Assembly (NCBI GenBank): GCA_002682825.1
Contig: NOKP01000012.1
Span: 868,001-932,000, forward strand
Reading direction: 5' to 3'
Length of the DNA stretch: 64,000 nucleotides
Source: Neonectria sp. B-13
Lineage: Eukaryota; Ascomycota; Sordariomycetes; Hypocreales; Nectriaceae
Shown here: positions 19,841-31,546 of the stretch, in pieces
How positions within the stretch are numbered: the first letter of the stretch is position 1
How the letters are laid out: every line of letters starts with the position of its first letter
Program-made: the position numbers and the translations under genes
Notes under the pieces: generated by a model
Told to the model about the DNA's origin: nothing
The model's database searches: none
Seen by the model: the letters and a program-made list of their open reading frames with translations, nothing else

Positions 19841-21431
19841 CGGGTTTTCACAGATTGATCGGGACGACGCTATGTCACTTTCTCACATATTCTGCCTCCC
19901 GGAGCAGAAGTGTTGAACAGCTACTACATGGAGGCCAAGGATATCCTGAATGAGGAAGAGGCCAACCCCATTGGCGACATCCACATCACCGAGCAGTTTG
20001 TGTACGCTATCTCGTTGAGAGATTTCCTATGTAGTATGGGTGAAGCCGAAGAACAATTTCCAGGTCCATGTGGCAGGAACATACCAAAAAGCCGGCAAGC
20101 TGATATTCGAAGCTCCAACTCCCACGGACTTTGCTCATCTAGCTACCAGTCAACTGAGTGGGTTCATATGGTCATGTTTATTCTCATCGTATTGATTCTC
20201 TTTCAGACCATATAAGTTACATGCAGCCTTCTCTCCATATTAATACAGCATATTTCACCATCGTCGTCCATTCAAACCTAATTTACTGCCATACAGCAAC
20301 TATGGCGCACGATTTTGACGATTTTGACGACCACGAAGTACATCATCCTTCCTTTGAGCGTCACTCTATGCTAACCAATGTTGTACTTTCGCGGCGTATA
20401 ACCCGAACAGCCCCAGACAGAGACTCCGAAGCGCATGCTATGGAAGCCACGTAGTCGCCCAGAGGTTGTGTAACACGTCGCCCGGTATTAAAAGTGATGC
20501 GCGAGATGATCCAGCGCGGTACGCACCTCTCACTTCTTAACTCGTCCCACAATGACCCAGCTAGGAACCAGAACTCTCGTGACAAAGTTAAACATTTCTG
20601 ACTGTAACGGCAGCTTCAAGCAGGCCGCCTTGAAACGTGCCTGGTTCCCATGTAAAAGGACTCAATAACAATACTGTTTTCATACCGCGCGGGTTGTAAT
20701 AGAAGATCTTCTACGGACTGTTTGGGAGTGGCTAAAGTAGGTACTTGACTTGCTTTGATATTTAAAGCGGTGATGAAAGGTCACTTCAAGGGGACGTGGT
20801 CGACTGCTTGAGCTGATGGATGATCCGCCAGAGCAGTAGTGTTTAACGCTAGAAGGAGGGTTAAGAGATCCAGAAGGGCGGTAGCCGAGACCGAGATGGC
20901 AGGGACTGGTTGGAGACGATGATGACGGCATTGAGGCGGACAGCCGCCAGGGAAGACGTCAATAATAAGCACCATCCCCGGAAGATCTGAAGCCCCGGCA
21001 GCCATCTTGCATTTGATGATTGTTGGCTCTCAAATACGAATGCTTCTGACTCACGAAGGATAGAGGATTGCACAGCCTTGTTACTAACGCTCTCGCTGAA
21101 CGACAGACGATTAGGCAAATGGCCTTCATCGCAATACCCTAGTTAGCGTTTAAGCAAGGTGGTATTTTAACGTACTCCTTTCAATCGACCTGTATTACAT
21201 GCTTCATTATAAAACACTATTTATTAGAGCACTGGCGATAGCGTCATTGTCTCAAAGGTACGTGGAATTAATATTAAATACAAGCCGACCTTAGAAAACT
21301 TGGGGACTTAGCGCTTTACTAAAAGCAAATTCAAAACCTCCAAACAAGTCAGTTCAATATTTTTAAGCCTCGTTAACCTTTCGGCCTTGACGTTTCGATG
21401 ATCTTGTTATGGCTTTCTTGAGTTGCTTGGA
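19841..21431. other. Intergenic region
   Basis: Short open frames only; one around 19910-20160 might be the decayed 3' end of the oxidase relic. An AT-rich stretch lies near 21120-21360. No gene could be supported. Confidence 0.45.
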
Positions 21432-22693
21432 TCATTTGCTACAGAGGTTTGCCGGAAACGAGGTCTTGCAGTTGTTGCACTTGACCACGTTGCCCTTGCC
21501 TGTAGTGTTGACAAAGATGTCGAAGTCGTTGTTGCGGAAAGTATTCCGAATGACGACGTTGTATGATGAGACCGCCTTTCGCTTGAGAACACGGCATGAG
21601 AGAGCAAGGTTGGGGTCAGTTTGGGGGCATTCATCATCGAAGATAAGAACACCGACGCCCTGATTCTTCTGTCCCTCGAAGAGGTTATCCGAGACTTTGG
21701 TGCCAATCGCGCCATCCAGGATGATTCCCGAGGATCCAGGGCAGTGAGGATTCGACGGGCCAACATGGTTGTGGCGGATCTTGGCGCCTTTGACCCCGGG
21801 ATCGACATAGATGGCGAGGCAGCAATTCTTCACTTTGTTGTATTGAACTTCGGCGCCATTGGTCTGGACACAGAGACCGATACCGTAGTTGGAAACTCGG
21901 TTCTTGGTGACAAAAACGTCCGAGAAATTGTCCATGCATACACCAGGTATATTAAGACCGGTCAATACCGTTGATGAGACTTCGTTGTCGGAGATCAACG
22001 TCTTGTACGAGCCAGCGGTGAGGCATCCATACTTTCCACCATCGGTGAGCTTGTTCTTGGTGATGCGAGCATTCTTGGCACCGACAATAGCAATGTTGAT
22101 GCCGGAGAACTTCCGCACCTCGAAGCCGGTCACCGAAACATCCTTGACGGGCCTAGCCACTGAGAGGACCTTTCGGTGCTCGACCACGAAAGGAGCCAGC
22201 TTGATTCCTTTGCCTGTTACGCAGATACCTGCCTCCGTTTTGGGACCACTCAGACCTGAGCACCGGTTCTTGACGGCCTTCTTAGGAGGAACCAGGACGG
22301 CGCCTTTCCCGATGAGTTCGATGCCATCTTTGTGGATGGTGAGCTGCTCGGCGTATATGCCGGCTTCAACGACGATGCAATCGCCGGGACTGGCTTTGTC
22401 AATGGCGCGCTGGATGCTCCTGTGGGATCTGACGTAAATGGTGTGGTGGGGGTCATCGTGGTCATTGTCATATCCGTAGTCGTTACCCTCGTAGTCGTCC
22501 TTGTCGTGCGCACAGCATTGCTTGTCCTTCCACTGACATTTCTTGGCCCGAGCTATGGAAGTCAGCAGCTGTCCCTTTTGGAAGATCAGGGAGCATACAC
22601 ACCTAGCAACCCGGTATCGTCGGGGCTTGAGAGAGGAGAAGCGGCAACAGTGCCGAAAAGGACAAGTCCCGCAAGTGCCGAGATACACTTCAT
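21432..22693 (-). CDS. Secreted right-handed parallel beta-helix protein
   Basis: Two exons, 22603-22693 and 21432-22552, give 403 aa. Exon 1 encodes a signal peptide (MKCISALAGLVLFGTVAAS) and the splice joins it to ARAKKCQWKDKQCC. A cysteine-, Asp- and His-rich linker follows at about residues 35-70. The rest is a parallel beta-helix (PbH1 repeats): SIQRAIDKASPGDCIVVEAG, then repeated turns with NKL, NEV, NRVSN and NHVGPS asparagines, and a final NTFRNNDFDIFVN. Such folds occur in pectate lyases, C5-epimerases and NosD-like proteins acting on polysaccharides. I see no pectate-lyase catalytic signature, so the substrate is open. The many paired cysteines fit an extracellular, disulfide-stabilised enzyme. 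Confidence 0.85.
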
Positions 22694-24119
22694 GGTGAGG
22701 AGTTAAAAGAGTAATGACGGTGCTAGAGTATGCTCAAGTCATGTAGATGCAGTGCTTGGGGGTTTGGAACTTCCGGAGGAGGAGGGGGATTTATATAGCA
22801 ATGCCCACTACCTTCTCTCAAGCCTGCCCACAGCAGGTCAGCCCTGCATGGAGGGTACAAGGCCCAGGTTGCCAACGCGAAGTCCAGACTCTCAGCCCAA
22901 GTTCTGCTGCTGCTACCTGAATTGGCAATCCGGGACCGATGGCTGCCAGCGGGTAGAGGCCCTAGTGTCGGATCGCAGGTCAGCCGCTTCAAAATGGTGT
23001 GCGGCAATGGGTGCTAATGACGCTTACAACCAGGCCGAATGATTTAATATCGGCGAAATGCGTGTTGTGGCAAGCCTTTTTCGGTCATTGAAGACGTTGA
23101 TTTGTTCTACCCCTGGGTGGTGCGTTGGATGTTGAAGGTGTAGACGCCATGGCTGAAGAGGCTTACGGATATGATAGACTCAACGGTGATCCAGTGTTTC
23201 GGGCGGCCTTATAAATTCAAGGGCAAAGGACAAAGCAGACAAAAAGGAGAACGCAGAGGCGAATCAAGTAACTCGAGGGGTGGCGGGATTGGTCTGCGTC
23301 GGGATCAATTATTGAGATTGCAAGTTCAGAGTTTAGGTCCAAGTGTTAGTGCCATCTCCACATCGTGCCCCGTCACGATGAGTAAATGAGGGGAAGTTGA
23401 GGAGATAAAAGGCGGCGAGAAAGATATTTGATTGGTCCCTCGATACGAAAATCTAGAGGTATAACGTCTTTTATGTCGCTAAGATGAAACAAGGCTTAAT
23501 TAAGGGAGACCGAAGAAACCTTCTGTACCACGATGGCAACCTCCCCCAATACGCCACCATGCATCACTGCTTGTTTATTACCTGTTTTTAATCGACCATC
23601 TCCTCTTTTCCCCCAACTGCTGACTTCCGGCAGCAACTATTCGAGAAGCTGTGATATGTCAGTTCTCGTATGCCATTGGTTCGATCACTTGCGCCATGCC
23701 CTAGATCGAGAGTCTAGAATTGAAGTTTCATTAGCTGCAGGAGCTGAACTCGGCACGGCCCACGCTAAGGGGCTCTGTAGTCTATGCAGCCAACTCCATA
23801 ATGCCACCAGGCATGTTACCATCGCATGGCTACGGGGTAGTTGACAGTGATACGGCATGACATGAACGTGGCCGATGCCATCGAAATCCCTAGTGACAGT
23901 CCCAGGCCATCCCGTCCGGTTGTTGAGGCTATTGTCCTATGCCGATAAAGATCCCTAGTTCACATGCAGAAAGAGGTGACACGCTCGCAATGGGCGGAGT
24001 GCCCCCGGCTTTTTGGAACGGCTCTACTGGCGTTTCAAACCTGTCCTCCGGCAGCAAACTTTCTATCGATAGAGTTAGTGGAAATTAATGTGTTACGCCG
24101 CCCCCATCGTTGCTTGAGC
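22694..24119. other. Intergenic region
   Basis: The first part is the promoter of the beta-helix gene. No domain-bearing frame, RNA gene or repeat was recognised. Confidence 0.5.
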
Positions 24120-25320
24120 CCCGAGAGTAGGGACATCTCTAATTGATAGAAGTCTGGGCCTGCACTGGCTCAGAGAAGGCCATCTGCATAAGGGCGTCCA
24201 TGGTGACCGAGTAGATGAGATAGGGTGAGCCCTCATTAGGCACAAGATCTCCGGTAAAATTCCGGAAAGGCTCTTCATACGCGAATCCGACAGAATCGAC
24301 GATTTCATACAGGCGCTCGACTGAGAGGCTGCTGAGAACGTTTCCTTGCCCACAATGTTATCCAAGACCAGGTTGTACGGAATGTGGCTCGAGGGAACGG
24401 CATTAAGGGAATCATAGGCGTCAGTGATCAGGCTGCGAGCATGTTCATTCCCGCCATCAACGGCCGATCAAGAGAATATGCGGAACTCATACCAAGTATT
24501 GCAGATGGAAGCACCGCCCGCTTTGTATCGAAACAGGATCTCGATAGCCTCCTCACTCACTGGCGCTATCAACGTGCGAATTAACATGGCATCTCCGAAC
24601 CGGTACCCCAAAAACTTGCCCTGGCGTGTCGTATCCTCGGGAATATGACCCAGGTGATGCAACGCTATGAGGGCTATGCATATGTAGCCCGTGACCGGGT
24701 AGACGTACGAGCCCTGCACCATATGGTCTTTGAGCCAGAGCTGCTCGCGGAGACGAACCAAGTTACTCCAGCGTAGCTCCATAGGATTCCAGTCGTTGGC
24801 CGAGTATCCCAGGAAGTCAGAGTGGGCGTGACGACTGAAGCGATGCTCGAGACTCATCTGCTACTCCATCCAGTGGCTTGTGGCGTGGTTCCAGAAATAG
24901 GGTGGTAGGTCGACAACTACCTGTGGCTGAGCTGCATGTGATCCTACGGGATAGCTGACTTTGTGCAGGTCGGTCGTGGTATATCTCTTGGCGAAGAGGA
25001 CTGCTTCCGCCTTGAGAGCGGTATCACAGGCATCTTCTTCGCTGAGTAGCACTGACTTGTATGCGATGCCGCCCTTCCTCAGATTGGAAACGCCCGGAAT
25101 CTGTTTTGGGGTTCCGGCCAGATCGACGTGGGGGCCGAGCTCGACCAGCATATCGATGGCAGCCTGGTTCGGAGCGAGACGATCAGCATGCTTGGTTGTT
25201 GTCTGAGGAGTGCAGAGGGCCAGTATGCCGGTGGTAAAGCGGATGGAGGACACCAAATTGTCTGTATCTCGCAAAAGTTCTCTAGCTCGACTCCATGAGG
25301 CAAGGCACTGTTAGTCATAT
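24120..25320 (-). pseudogene. Highly reducing polyketide synthase fossil (AT end to DH domain)
   Basis: The minus-strand frame 25274-24861 reads AAIDMLVELGPHVDLAGTP and ends DLPPYFWNHATSHWME. This is the acyltransferase-to-dehydratase junction of reducing polyketide synthases. After an in-frame TAG the next frame gives EQLWLKDHMVQGSYVYPVTG, the DH hot-dog start; note the histidine in LKDHMVQG. Further decayed blocks follow (GASICNTWYEFRIFS, RLYEIVDSVGFAYEEPFRNF) with more stops and frameshifts. KS, MT, ER, KR and ACP domains are absent here. It is clearly dead. It may mark the remains of a former polyketide cluster or a translocated fragment. Confidence 0.8.
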
Positions 25321-25683
25321 ATTGTATCTAGACGCGATTGGTTACAAGCGGTCTCTGTCTTGACTTCATCAGGCGAGGTTGTATGTTTTCTTTTTTCTCC
25401 AGACCCGATTCATTGCATTAAGTACATCGGGAAGAGGGATGCAATGGTTGTACTGACAGGATTTGACCGCACTGTGATGCACGAGAAAAGCACCCGTTTC
25501 TATATTAAAACTATATTACAAAATACAATATATTAGTCCTTTGGAAAATAAGTAGGTTAACTCTATAACATCAATCATAATTATAATATCCAGAGAGTGG
25601 ACGCTGAACCATTTTGTTCAATAAAGTTATATAAAGTACTTTAAACAAAACAAAACCATCCTACTAGACGATACACTAGCAAG
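25321..25683. other. AT-rich intergenic spacer
   Basis: By eye AT-rich, especially 25500-25670. No coding potential was seen. It holds the 3' end region of the metallopeptidase gene. Confidence 0.45.
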
Positions 25684-26878
25684 TTACGTAAAGCTTTTTA
25701 GGTTACCCTTTTTATCCACGTCGTATTGATAGTTTTGAATCAAGTCCACAACCAGTACAAAATAAGCCAGGCTGTCTGCACATCGGGTCAGCAAAATACT
25801 TCTAATTTCACAGCTTGTTAACCTACCAGCGTTGTTTACGTTCTTGAGCCTAACACAGTTGAACCAGCCGTAACTATTCTCACCGTCTACGTCCCATGAG
25901 AGACCACTAACGGCCGTGTGCGTGAGCTTCCAACAGGTTAGCAATATTCTATAGAGCGTGTCATGTTTCATGCCAACCTCGTGGACAAAGGTATATTCCG
26001 GCGTGTCCAATGTGTCGACTTTTGCGGCGTGGGTATAGCGTTGGAACTTGACTTTGATGGCCTTGAGTAAGGAAGGCTGTATGGCCTTCTTGACCCGGTC
26101 ACTGTTGAACATGGAATTCTTCTCCACAGCCGTCTTGATGTACTCGGGGCTCAAAGTGATGAGCTCTGGTATATTGTCAGGCCACACCTCGCCCACCTTC
26201 CAGGTCCTGGCCGGCGAAGTGACTGCCTGCGTCGCGGTATCCTTATCTTTGAGATCCAGTATAGCGTCGCCATCTGGAACTGGTAGACCCTGGATCGTGT
26301 CTTCCCAATGTATGTTAGGCTCCAGAGGATTGTCCTTTTCTATGATATAATCTGCGTTGCAGTGGATCTCCTGGCAACTGTAAGCAGGCACACGAGCAGG
26401 GATCGGATAATGGGTTCTTACCAAGTCACTCTTATCTCTGATTTGCTTCCATCCTTCTGAGTGGTTATCCATATCAACCCAGACATAGTTTCGGATCGGG
26501 TCAAGGTGTGCTTTTACGGATTAGCAACCATGAAGGTTTGTATCAGACCCAACCCACAGAATATGTTGAATGCGGTGCTAACGTCGTCACTCCCAAACAG
26601 CAGGGTCATCTGCTTCATGATTCGATCGTCGGGTTTGTTGTTGCGGTCTTGCACATATGGTCCCAATGCATCGGCGACCATCCCTGCCTTGGCTATGGCA
26701 GTGTCCATATAGTAGCGGATCTTTTCTCGTACATCGCCCTCTACTTTTATGTTAGGCAATTGGAAACTTGCGGAGAAGGTAATGTGGACTCACGGCAGCT
26801 CTTGCTGTCGATGATGTAGCGATTCGCTGCGAATGCGACCTGCACAAAGGCAAGAAAGAGGTAGATCTTGAGCATCAT
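25684..26878 (-). CDS. Secreted M35-like (aspzincin/lysine-specific type) metallopeptidase
   Basis: Five exons: 26794-26878, 26558-26740, 25978-26510, 25827-25926 and 25684-25775, giving 330 aa. A signal peptide (MMLKIYLFLAFVQVAFAA) comes first. The third and fourth introns are each exactly 51 bases without stops, so unspliced DNA shows a misleading longer frame. Removing intron 3 creates the zinc motif HELTH at residues 266-270. Removing intron 4 creates NNADSLAYF, the conserved block that follows YGWFNC in this family. Aspzincins cleave proteins outside the cell with one zinc held by two His and an Asp; the Asp is probably in the WDVDGENSYG stretch. It is divergent from the large secreted protein gene, so the two may act together (inference). 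Confidence 0.8.
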
Positions 26879-27693
26879 TCCAAGAAATGATGTGAAAGAA
26901 GTCTGGACTAAGGTTGTTGCTTCGTAATTCCACCTATGCCTACGACAGCAACATCCGTTGATTAAATATATTTCAAACTTTCCTGCGCTGCAGCACCTCG
27001 CTTAGCCACTCAACCAGACATGAAGCTGAAAGAGAACCTGTAGCTCTGCCTACAATCCAAGCCACAGTGCGTTCAAACACGGTGTAAAGACTCCTAGAAT
27101 AGTCAAGGAGCCAGCTGCATGATCCTTCACGAAGTGTAAAACATCACGCGGTTGATATGAATCCTACGGGATTGAGAATACGAGCTGTTGTTAGTCGCTG
27201 TTTCTTGACGTTACTGGACGTTGGCTCTGACGATGTTGGATGCTGAATTGAACCTGCATTAGAGTTAACAATTCCCTGATCCGTCTCAATCCTATTGCTC
27301 AGCAGACAGGGGCTGCTTGCATCACAATATGCCGCAATGTGGCCTGTAGGGCTTCTCTTAGAAAACTGCGAGCGCAAAATTGTGGGAGGGGAATAGTGAT
27401 ACAATAGTCCAAGCGCAGTTTCATAACCCTCACAGCACTGCAACTTAATCAATCTCTGCTATGAAACTGGCGATTTTGTTATTACAACTACAGCCAAAAC
27501 GCCGCACTTCAACATGCTTGTTTCCTCAAAAGGCAAGCAGACGGCATTCCTCTCTCAGGCAGCTGTTGGCTTTGTGTCTCATGCATCTACTGCAATGTAA
27601 CCTACAGAGCCAATAGAAATGGAACGACGCGGGTGGGTGACCTCGGTAAAAGAGTCGGCAGATGGACTGCCAACCGCCAGCCCCCGAACTCCT

Positions 27694-27812
27694 GTTGATT
27701 GGTAGTTCCTGTTGGTTGGTGGTTCCTGTTGGTTGGTAGTTCCTGTTGGTAGGTGGTTCTTGTTGGCTGGTGGTTCCTGTTGGTCGGTGGTTCCTGTTGG
27801 CTGGTGGTTTCA
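27694..27812. repeat. 17-base minisatellite, about 7 copies
   Basis: Seven head-to-tail copies of a unit close to GTTGGTTGGTGGTTCCT, each with one to three substitutions. In one minus-strand frame it encodes an NRxxxPTGTTxQQ-like repeat, which I regard as accidental. Confidence 0.9.
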
Positions 27813-28036
27813 GGTCAGTCTTTGTATGCACCTGTGAGGCACCAAACACGGTCTATTTTAGGTTCTTGGTGGGCAACTAAGCTTAAAATTAGATCCAAAT
27901 GTCATTTCCATCGTTTCATGGCCCTTTGACCGGCGGCTGCATACTCCGCCTTTGCACCGCACGCCAAGCCAATCCTCCACGAGAATCCTGCAGGATTGCG
28001 CATGGCCCTTTTCCTACCTTTCCCCGAGTTTCTCGT

Positions 28037-28121
28037 GTTGGTTTAAGATGTTGGTTTAAGATGTTGGTTTAAGATGTTGGTTTAAGATGTTGGTTTAAGA
28101 TGTTGGTTTAAGATGTTGGTT
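28037..28121. repeat. 13-base perfect tandem repeat, 6.6 copies
   Basis: Six exact copies of GTTGGTTTAAGAT followed by a partial seventh. Perfect identity suggests recent expansion. It ends about 250 bases before the ATG of the secreted protein gene, so its copy number could affect that promoter. Confidence 0.95.
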
Positions 28122-28374
28122 AGAATTCAAGACAATTGAGATTTGTGAAACGGACCCCATCACTATAGCCTGTGAATGAGGCGATGCAGCAAAGCCCGCA
28201 GGACAGTGCGAAATCCTCCGGCTCGAAATGAGGAGACTTCTAGAGAAACTGATCCGAGAAGATGTATACAACTGAGTAATGATCGATTACAAGAAGCTCG
28301 CATTCCCGTTCGAAACAACAACCAAACCATATCTCTGAGCTCAAGGAACCATTGGATCACTACCAGAACCCAGC

Positions 28375-30417
28375 ATGCTTCTCCAGTCATCTTTTGTCTT
28401 TGTTCTTTCGTCTATACCTCTTTGTTTGGGCCAAGATGGTACTCCCACTGTGACAGTTCCTGATGATGGCCTCGGTGTTTTGGCCATAGTCCCCACGACA
28501 ACTGGTCAAATCGGCATCAATCCAGTCGATATCCCACCACCTGAAAGCTTGTATGTCACCCTTGTCTCACGATTATTTAAAAGCTTACCTTTCTCAAAGC
28601 TCTGCAACAATTGGCATCGATTCAGAATACCTCACGGAGATAGTGACAGATCAGTCAACAAGCACAAAGGTGAGCCACCAAGCATTCTCACCCTCAACAA
28701 CATTTATCTGACATAGCTTAATAGTGGATTGGCGCTAGGAGTGATTTCGGCATTGCGACAATCACTACTACAGACCAAGACGGAACACCGCAGGAAACAA
28801 CCATTCCCCAAGGAGTCCGGGTGATACTCAACGACGAAGGGAAGCTCGAGATTACCCTCAGTCAATGGTTCAAGGACCAATTGGTAGATATCGCATCCAC
28901 CCTGCCAGGTCTTCCTCTCCAGGTGCGCCGAAACTGGGATTCCAAGAAACATCAACATATTGAGACACGTGCCGTTGATGTAAGTTCTCTTACACAACGC
29001 ATAACTCGATTCGGTTACAGTATCATCCAGCATCCCGCAGCCAGGCTCCAGTTGGGACTAGCTAGTGGGCAGATTGCATACGCTTCCGGCAATGACGCGA
29101 TTGCTCTCGCCGAAAGCGAGCAGATGGTCTCATTTGTAGACGGCGACATTGTTACCAATATTGTCCAAAACATCGAGATCGAAGCCGAACTCGCCCAAGA
29201 CGCTGATGTCCTGGCTAGTATAGGAACTGGATCAATGGGCGTCCTGGGCTCTTTGGCCTTCTTCCTCGGCACCGCCACTATCCTGGAGGATCTGTGGAAG
29301 CTCAGGGCGGACCCTCAACCACCGATGCCCTTCTTGAGGGATGATTCCTGTCCCGAAGATCTCGCCTGTGCAGGAACCCGCTGCCAGGGAAACAAGGGCA
29401 AATGTACAGCCAAGTGGAAGGGGTGCGTATGCCTCGTTTCCGGTCGCGGTATTGGAGATAGTTTTCTCTTTGGCAACGACTGGGCTGGCGTTGAGGATGA
29501 GATTCAGCAGTTCGTGTTTGGTAGCGACCCCGATGCCACACAGAGCATCCCTCAGCCGTCGTGTACCTCGAGCAGTGGGAAGGACAGAAACCTCGCCAAC
29601 ATGGAATCTGATGTTTGGTCGCAGTATGTCTTCAAGCCAAGTCCATGGATATCTTCTAACTTGACCTAGATTGCTGGACAAATTTTGTGAGGACAACCCA
29701 AAACTAACCGGGGCTATTGATGAGACGATGAAAACCTCCGACTTGGGGCTTGACTCATACGAGGACTGGACGTTTGACTTTACATTGGAGACAACCTCGG
29801 AGAATGGTTGCTCGTCCTATGATTGTGTTGATGTGTTTGGGAAATTTGCACAATGTTAGTCAACGTCTCTTTACCATACGAGGTTATCGCTAACTGCAAC
29901 AGGCACTTATGACTCGCACACAAAATACAAGACTGGTAAACTAGAGCTTGACTGCGGCACAGCAAAATACGTCATGCACGAACCTGATGACGAAGAAACC
30001 CCAGACGAGCCGAAGACAGCACTTAAGATGCAAAACGACAAGTGCTACGGAGCTGATGATTTTGGCGACCACGGTGACATCCAGGAGAGCTGGGTGCGGC
30101 AGTATTCCGGATGGGCTTGCACCGGTACAGCTATCAACGTGGTCAAGGCCGGGGAGGAGGACACATTTCGACACATTAACGCAAGGATGAACGACGTGCC
30201 GTATCAGTATAACATCTATTGGAAGGATGGGTGCGAACTCGAAACGGGTCAAACCGAGATGTATCCTGCAAACCCCCTGGACGAGGATAATCCAGGACAC
30301 ACCAAATGTCAGGAGATTCTTATTGACAACTATAAGAGGTGCATCAACGGCGGGGTGGGTGGTAGCAACCAGGCTGGCTGTTTGGTATATGAGTTCAAGG
30401 CTGAAGGGAGTGATTGA
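28375..30417 (+). CDS. Large secreted cysteine-containing protein of unknown function
   Basis: Five exons (28375-28550, 28600-28669, 28725-29623, 29670-29854, 29903-30417) give 614 aa, and every junction keeps frame. It starts with a signal peptide (MLLQSSFVFVLSSIPLCLGQ). The first third is Thr/Asp-rich (ITTTDQDGTPQETT). Residues about 200-260 hold a hydrophobic stretch, followed by a six-cysteine motif: CPEDLACAGTRC, then GKCTAKWKGCVC. The C-terminal 220 residues contain about ten further cysteines (FCEDNPKL, ENGCSSYDCVDVFGKFAQC, GWACTG, KRCINGG). The family looks like a conserved fungal secreted protein, but I cannot name a function. It shares an intergenic region with the metallopeptidase, which may process it or act beside it (inference). 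Confidence 0.75.
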
Positions 30418-30522
30418 TCCAGCATTCTCTATTAAACGATCACAGTACTATTTCCCTTTCCATTCGTCTTCAGTGACTGAGAAGACAAGCACACGGCAAT
30501 AACTACAGTACGCCACATCTCC

Positions 30523-31465
30523 TCACCAGTATCTGCGGCGATAACGCCTGTTAGCGTAACGTGGACCGGGTCGTCGCGTAGTTAGAGGAATGCCAGGTTC
30601 GTCCCAATCCACCAGCATGATGCAATGTGGCTGCGTGCTGTTGGGTTGAACTCTGTAAGTCGGCCAGCCGCGTGCACGAATAGTGAACCGTGGCTCAATA
30701 TTGGCCACGTCCTTCCACGCCTCGGGTCTGTCTGGATTGACAGGTATATCGACCGTCAAGATTCTCGCCAGCCTCTCGCCAAATACATACGGGTTTGCGT
30801 TGCCCTCCAACACCCAACTTAGACAGCCTCGCCACCCAGGCTCGGTTGTGTCCAACCACATGTCTACCGAGACTAGGTTCTCAGCCTTTTCCAGCACCGA
30901 ACAGCACTGTCTCCAGCGAGACATGACCTTGTGAGCTTCGGGGCTCATTTTCTTGCGTTGCTCCCGGCGGATGGGAACACGAATGGCAAGCTGAAGGTGC
31001 TTCATGTTGCTGAGCAGAGGGGAAGGGTGAGAAACAGCAAGTCTATGCAGTGTTTCAACATCATGGATAACAAAAGTGAGATTGTGATAGATGGATGCGC
31101 GGCATTCGAAATACCTGAGATCAAGTTAGCGATGTTCAATTTGGCAAGGGTGATACATACAGTTGTGAACAAGTCAGCATGACGGCGAGAAATGGACTGG
31201 ATTGAGTCTGCCTGGACTGATAGAGCTCCTCACATTTCCAGTGGTTCCCCCAGGGCGAAACGAGGCGTTGAAAGATCAGCGGATCATTGAAACTGCTCAT
31301 CCTCTTGTTGTTACATTCGTCCATGAGGTCATCGGCTGCCGCATGGTCTGTCACACATCTGGCCAGCCTGTAACGCCCGCCTTGGAGGATTATATGATGA
31401 GAAGCACCTTCATTCTGCCACAGCTGTTGAAAGATGGCATTTCGAATCTCGGGGGGGAGCTGCAT
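30523..31465 (-). CDS. DUF7730/F-box-like fungal protein
   Basis: Exons 31161-31465 and 30523-31114, with a 46-base intron, give about 298 aa from the ATG of MQLPPEIRN. That LPPEIRNxIF block is the usual opening of fungal DUF7730/F-box-like proteins. The splice rebuilds the second landmark, CSQLYFECRASIYHNLTF, which these proteins share. The C-terminus is basic (YANRRYRRRYW). The true start may lie further upstream, since the open frame continues to about 31546 and a small first exon is possible. These proteins are numerous in ascomycetes and have no established role. Nothing links it to its neighbours. Confidence 0.7.
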
Positions 31466-31546
31466 GAGCGCAGAGTCGCTCTGTGGATGGGCTTTCGAGG
31501 CGATCGCAGCTGGGTCGGGATATCGAGTCGCTGTTATAGTCAGCAA

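Larger units (their letters stand above)
26879..28374. promoter_or_regulatory. Divergent intergenic region with two minisatellites
   Basis: Space between the metallopeptidase and the secreted protein gene. It contains the 17-base and 13-base tandem repeats listed separately and no convincing gene. Several short frames are caused by the repeats. Confidence 0.5.

Noticed and set aside
25684..26472. One 262-residue uninterrupted protein with a degenerate HEVGM motif
   Set aside because: Removing two 51-base introns gives HELTH and NADSLAYF, both family hallmarks, so the uninterrupted frame is intron read-through.
27526..27849. Protein with PTGTT/NRN repeats on the minus strand
   Set aside because: The repeats are a translated 17-base minisatellite; there is no signal, domain or start context.
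27694..28121. CRISPR-like array
   Set aside because: The repeats are directly tandem without spacers, and the organism is a fungus.
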